Part shown: positions 41,791-45,171 of the stretch, piece by piece | Numbering within the stretch: position 1 is the stretch's first letter | Layout: each line of letters begins with the position of its first letter | From: a bacterium | Lineage (GTDB): Bacteria; Pseudomonadota; Gammaproteobacteria; Burkholderiales; Burkholderiaceae_C | DNA length: 45,171 nucleotides | Reading direction: 5' to 3' | Assembly (NCBI GenBank): GCA_030824555.1 | Contig: JAVBXK010000074.1 | Span: 1-45,171 of the forward strand | Program-made: the position numbers and the translations under genes | The notes under the pieces: generated by a model | What the model saw: the letters and a program-made list of their open reading frames with translations, nothing else | What the model was told of the DNA's origin: nothing | Database searches by the model: none

Positions 41791-43040
41791 AGCCGTGCCA
41801 GCATGTCTGAAGTGACCAGCACCACGCCGCCAGGCGTGCGGTGGAAGCGCCGGGCATCGGCCTCGGCGTCCACCCCGATCTGCGTGCCATCGGGAATCTG
41901 GCAACCGTGGTCGATGACCACTTTTTTCAGCACACAGTGGCGGCCGATGGTTACTTCGGGCAGCACCACGGCCTCCTGCACGTCGCAGTACGAGTGCACG
42001 CGCACCCTCGAAAACAGCACCGAGCGGTTGATGGCCGCACCCGAAATGATGCAGCCGCCCGACACCAGCGAATCGACCGCAGAACCGCGTCGGCCATCGT
42101 CGTTGAACACGAACTTGGCCGGTGGCAGTTGCTCCTGGTAGGTCCAGATGGGCCAGTCGCGGTTGTACATGTCCAACTCGGGCACGGTGCCGGTGAGGTC
42201 GATGTTGGCTTGCCAGTAGGCGTCCACCGTGCCCACGTCGCGCCAGTAGCTGGGGGCCTCCGGGCTGCTTTTCACGCATGACAGGCCGAACGGGTGGGCC
42301 ACGGCCTGGCCCTGGGCCACCAGCGCGGGAATGATGTCTTTGCCGAAATCTCGGCTGGAGCCGGCGGTGCCGGCGTCGGCCGCCAGCGCGTCGAACAGCG
42401 CCTGTGCGGTGAACACGTAGATGCCCATGCTGGCCAGCGCCATGTCGGGGTGGCCGGGCATGGGGGCGGGGTAGGCGGGTTTTTCGGTGAAGCTGACGAT
42501 GCGGCGCTGGTCGTCAATGGCCATCACGCCGAAGGCGCTGGCCTCTGCCAACGGCACCTCGATGCAGCCCACCGTGCACGCCTTGCCCTGGGCCACGTGG
42601 TCGGCAATCAGTTGCGCGTAGTCCATCTTGTAGATGTGGTCCCCTGCCAGCACCAGGATGTATTCGGGCTTGTGGGCACGCAGGATGTCCAGGTTCTGGT
42701 ACACCGCATCGGCGGTGCCCAGGTACCAGCTTTCGTCGTCCATGCGCTGCTGGGCGGGCAGCAGGTCGATGAACTCGTTGAACTCGTTGCGCAAAAAACT
42801 CCACCCGCGCTGCAGGTGGCGCAGCAGGCTGTGCGACTTGTATTGCGTGACCACGCCCATGCGCCGCACGCCCGAGTTCAGGCAGTTGGACAACGCGAAG
42901 TCGATGATGCGGAACTTGCCGCCAAAGTACACCGCCGGCTTGGCGCGCCGGTCGGTCAGGCTGTGCAGGCGCGTGCCGCGTCCGCCGGCCAGCACCAGGG
43001 CGATGGTCTGCCGGGCCAGTTGTTGGGGAGATGTGCGCAT
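41787..43040 (-). CDS. glgC: Glucose-1-phosphate adenylyltransferase
   Basis: GlgC makes ADP-glucose, the committed step of glycogen synthesis. The 417-residue product has the nucleotidyltransferase signature [38 protein letters not shown], the [11 protein letters not shown] and [14 protein letters not shown] segments, [13 protein letters not shown] and a C-terminal left-handed beta-helix (about 300-417). The N-terminal Arg/Lys-rich activator-binding region is conserved. The start is the ATG at 43040. malQ ends 69 bases upstream; glgA overlaps downstream. Confidence 0.97.
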   Translation of the reverse strand: MRTSPQQLARQTIALVLAGGRGTRLHSLTDRRAKPAVYFGGKFRIIDFALSNCLNSGVRRMGVVTQYKSHSLLRHLQRGWSFLRNEFNEFIDLLPAQQRMDDESWYLGTADAVYQNLDILRAHKPEYILVLAGDHIYKMDYAQLIADHVAQGKACTVGCIEVPLAEASAFGVMAIDDQRRIVSFTEKPAYPAPMPGHPDMALASMGIYVFTAQALFDALAADAGTAGSSRDFGKDIIPALVAQGQAVAHPFGLSCVKSSPEAPSYWRDVGTVDAYWQANIDLTGTVPELDMYNRDWPIWTYQEQLPPAKFVFNDDGRRGSAVDSLVSGGCIISGAAINRSVLFSRVRVHSYCDVQEAVVLPEVTIGRHCVLKKVVIDHGCQIPDGTQIGVDAEADARRFHRTPGGVVLVTSDMLARL

Positions 43041-43109
43041 GGGGGTGTCCTCGGGTCAATCTGATGAATGCAAAAACGGGTGAAGCACAGGGCGTTGTCG
43101 GACGCTGCC

Positions 43110-44621
43110 TCAGGTGTGTGGGCCCCGGCCATGCGCAAGGGTCATGGTGCGCAGGCGCTCGGCGGGCTGGTGGCCCACTTGCTGCCAGTCGAAGCGCCAT
43201 GCCCAGCAGCCTTCCGCCATGCCGGGTGTGTTCATGCGGTGGCGTCCGTCCAGCCCCAGCACATCCTGGAACGGGAAGATGGCGGTTTGGGCCACCGATG
43301 AAGACGTGGCCAGCATGAGTGCCCAGTGGGGTTCGGCGTCGACATGCGGGCCCAGGTAGGTTTGCACATGGGCGCGCTCAGCGGCGCGGGCGTGCTGCCA
43401 CCAGCCCAGCGTGGTGTCGTTGTCGTGGGTGCCGGTGTAGGCAATGGTGTAGGGCACGTGGTTGTGCGGCAGGTAGGGGTTGTCGGGTCCGCCCCCGAAC
43501 GCGAAATGCAGGATGCGCATGCCGGGAAAGCCACAGGCATCGCGCAGCGCCGTCACCTGTGGGGTGATGATGCCGAGGTCTTCGGCAATGATGGGCAGCT
43601 CGCCCAGCCGGTCGCGCAGGGTGTCGAAAAATGCCTTGCCGGGGCCGGGTTGCCAGCTGCCCGCAACGGCCGTGGGCTCGCTGGCGGGAATGGCCCAGTA
43701 CGCCTCGAACCCCCTGAAGTGGTCGAGCCGCACCACGTCGACCTGCTTGAACAGGTGTGCCATGCGGGCAGTCCACCAGTCGTACCGGTTGTGTGCCATG
43801 GCTGACCAGTTGTACAGGGGGTTGCCCCAGCGTTGGCCGGTGGCGCTGAAGTAGTCTGGGGGCACGCCAGCCACTTCGGTGGGCTGGCCGTTGCCATCGA
43901 GCAAAAACTCTTGCGGGCGCGCCCACACGTCGGCGCTGTGGTGCGACACGAAGATGGGCGCGTCGCCCACCATGTGCACGCCTTGCTTGCGGCCATAGGT
44001 GCGCAGCGCCAGCCACTGGACCCAGAAGCGCCACTGCACAAAGCGCCAGAAACCCAGCTCGTCGCCAGCTTCCTGCTGCAGGGCGGCCAGCGCAGCGGGG
44101 TCGTGCTGGGCGAGTGCATGGGGCCAGCTGGTCCAGGGGCCGCCCAGCCGCTGGTCGAGCACCATGAACAGCGCGTAGTCGTCCAGCCAGTGGCGGTGGG
44201 TGTCGCAGAAGGCATGGAAGGCTTGCCAGTCAGCCTCGTGTGCCTTGACCTGAAAGCCGCGCCAGGCTTCCCGCAGCGCCTGCATGCGGTAGGGCGTGAT
44301 GCGTTCGAAGTCGCAACGGTTGTGGTCAAAGCCTTGCCGGGGCATCCAGGGCAACCAGCCGCGCTGCACCAGGTCGTCCAGGTCGACCATGAGGGGGTTG
44401 CCGGCAAAGGCCGACACGCTCTGGTACGGCGAATTGCCCGGTCCGGCGGGGGTGAGCGGCAGGATTTGCCACAGCGTCTGGCCCGCAGCGGCCAGCCAAT
44501 CGACAAAGTGCCGGGCACAGGCCCCCAGGTCACCAGACCCGTGTGGCCCCGGCAGGCTGGTGATGTGCAGCAACACACCGCTGGTGCGACGTGACAGCAG
44601 GGGCGGGTGAGGTGTGTTCAT
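43110..44621 (-). CDS. malQ: 4-alpha-glucanotransferase (amylomaltase)
   Basis: MalQ moves glucan segments between maltodextrin chains, supporting glycogen turnover. The 503-residue protein belongs to GH77: RRTSGVLLHITSLPGPHGSGDLG, LPLTPAGPGNSPYQSVSAFAGNP, GDAPIFVSHHSADVWA, VRLDHFRGFEAYWAIPA with the catalytic Asp, PIIAEDLGIITPQV and YTGTHDNDTTLGWW. This is the shorter bacterial/plant D-enzyme type. The ATG at 44621 matches the family start; the frame extends upstream to 44702. It lies 49 bases after glgX and probably shares its message. Confidence 0.96.
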   Translation of the reverse strand: MNTPHPPLLSRRTSGVLLHITSLPGPHGSGDLGACARHFVDWLAAAGQTLWQILPLTPAGPGNSPYQSVSAFAGNPLMVDLDDLVQRGWLPWMPRQGFDHNRCDFERITPYRMQALREAWRGFQVKAHEADWQAFHAFCDTHRHWLDDYALFMVLDQRLGGPWTSWPHALAQHDPAALAALQQEAGDELGFWRFVQWRFWVQWLALRTYGRKQGVHMVGDAPIFVSHHSADVWARPQEFLLDGNGQPTEVAGVPPDYFSATGQRWGNPLYNWSAMAHNRYDWWTARMAHLFKQVDVVRLDHFRGFEAYWAIPASEPTAVAGSWQPGPGKAFFDTLRDRLGELPIIAEDLGIITPQVTALRDACGFPGMRILHFAFGGGPDNPYLPHNHVPYTIAYTGTHDNDTTLGWWQHARAAERAHVQTYLGPHVDAEPHWALMLATSSSVAQTAIFPFQDVLGLDGRHRMNTPGMAEGCWAWRFDWQQVGHQPAERLRTMTLAHGRGPHT

Positions 44622-44670
44622 GAATGGGTGCTGAAGGTGGGCGGCATGAGTGAAAGGGGCGCTCAGCCGC

Positions 44671-45171
44671 TCAGGGGACAAGCAAGGGCTGAACCAGCAC
44701 ACACACGCAGGGTTCGTTCAGTGCCAGGGCATCGGTGCAGTCCATGGCGGCTGTAAAGGGGTGGGCGCTGTCAAGGTGCAGGGTCCAGCCCCCCGGTGGC
44801 AGCTGGCAGCGCACGGGGTGGTCGCTGGCGTGCCAGATGGTCAGCACGCGCTCGGTGGCAGCATGGCCGGGTTCGCCCACGGTGATGGCGGCGGCCAACG
44901 TGCGGTGGTGGGGATGGTTCCATGCTTCTGCTGACAGGGGCTGGCCGTTGGCATCCAACCACTCGATGTCTGGGTGTGCTGTGGGTGCAGGGGCTGTGCC
45001 GTTGAACCAGGTGGCGTGGCGCAGTGCGGGCAACGCCGCGCGCAGGGCGGTGAGCTGGGCGATGAAACGGGCCAGTTCGGGCCATTCGGTGCGGGCATCT
45101 GCCGAGGCCTTGGCCACGGTACTGTCTGCGTGGGCTGCTTGCAGACCGGTCCCCGTCATGGCTGCCGTATG
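44671..45171 (-). CDS. glgX: Glycogen debranching enzyme, C-terminal part (cut by window end)
   Basis: Only the last 166 or so residues are present; the frame is open to the window edge, so the gene continues beyond 45171. The visible part matches the end of the GH13 isoamylase family: LARFIAQLTALRAALPALRH, the segment DIEWLDANGQPLSAEAW, and a C-terminal beta-sandwich with LTIWHASDHPVRCQLPPGGW and the final CVCVLVQPLL. GlgX removes branches from phosphorylase-trimmed glycogen. The family call rests on the C-terminal domain and the glycogen gene context; TreX/TreZ-type relatives share this end. An internal ATG at 45159 is not the start. Confidence 0.8.
   Translation of the reverse strand, partial: HTAAMTGTGLQAAHADSTVAKASADARTEWPELARFIAQLTALRAALPALRHATWFNGTAPAPTAHPDIEWLDANGQPLSAEAWNHPHHRTLAAAITVGEPGHAATERVLTIWHASDHPVRCQLPPGGWTLHLDSAHPFTAAMDCTDALALNEPCVCVLVQPLLVP

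Noticed and set aside
44671-45159. A complete 162-residue gene starting at 45159
   Set aside because: The frame stays open to the window edge and the sequence is the C-terminal end of a debranching enzyme, so it is a fragment caused by the window border.

Overview
The window looks like chromosomal DNA of a motile betaproteobacterium of the order Burkholderiales, most likely family Comamonadaceae. This is inferred from the GC-rich codon use, an SAH riboswitch in front of ahcY, the block rplM-rpsI-DUF6776-bactofilin-erpA-anmK-M23 peptidase-tyrS, and a short repeat whose core (ATAGCTG ... ATAAAGCG ... AGGC ... T-rich) resembles intergenic repeats I know from that family. I see no tRNA, rRNA, CRISPR array, prophage or insertion sequence.

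Layout. 1-2790: fliD and fliC on the minus strand, each with its own terminator, fliC behind a sigma-28 type promoter. 2790-3161: gene-free. 3162-12617: motA, motB, cheY, cheZ, then flhB-flhA-flhF-(flhG-like)-fliA packed with overlapping ends. flhDC and the cheA/cheW core are not here. 12675-14758: an MFS transporter and a HAD phosphatase on the minus strand. 14890-16452: a chemoreceptor with its own sigma-28-like promoter. 16576-17106: an unrecognised protein. 17373-21734: a methyl-cycle operon, promoter - SAH riboswitch/terminator - ahcY - tlyA - metF - rlpA-like. 21821-25366: a PLP sulfhydrylase, a His-rich DUF4399 lipoprotein, a Nudix hydrolase and an SRPBCC protein. 25512-33337: housekeeping genes (rlmJ, rplM, rpsI, DUF6776, bactofilin, erpA, anmK, M23 peptidase, tyrS). 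33369-36996: what looks like an accessory block between tyrS and dtd: histidine kinase, LuxR-type regulator, exported HbpS/GlcG-family protein and ankyrin protein, all on the minus strand. 37136-37591: dtd. 37642-45171: glycogen genes read glgX(partial)-malQ-glgC-glgA-glgP on the minus strand.

How the parts connect. The motor (MotAB), the switch signal and its phosphatase (CheY, CheZ), the export gate (FlhAB), the placement proteins (FlhF and an FlhG-like protein) and sigma-28 (FliA) sit together; FliA would read the fliC and chemoreceptor promoters. The riboswitch senses S-adenosylhomocysteine and its aptamer shares bases with an intrinsic terminator, so the ligand should switch the operon on. 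An IscR-like site precedes the Fe-S carrier gene erpA.

The most notable observations are: a kinase/regulator/exported HbpS-like/ankyrin module that parallels the HbpS-SenS-SenR redox system of Streptomyces; a short repeat that fills three convergent intergenic gaps and also lies in frame inside tlyA; an FlhG-position protein that has lost its ATP-binding loop; and a probable leaderless rlmJ facing the rplM promoter. None of these was tested computationally.
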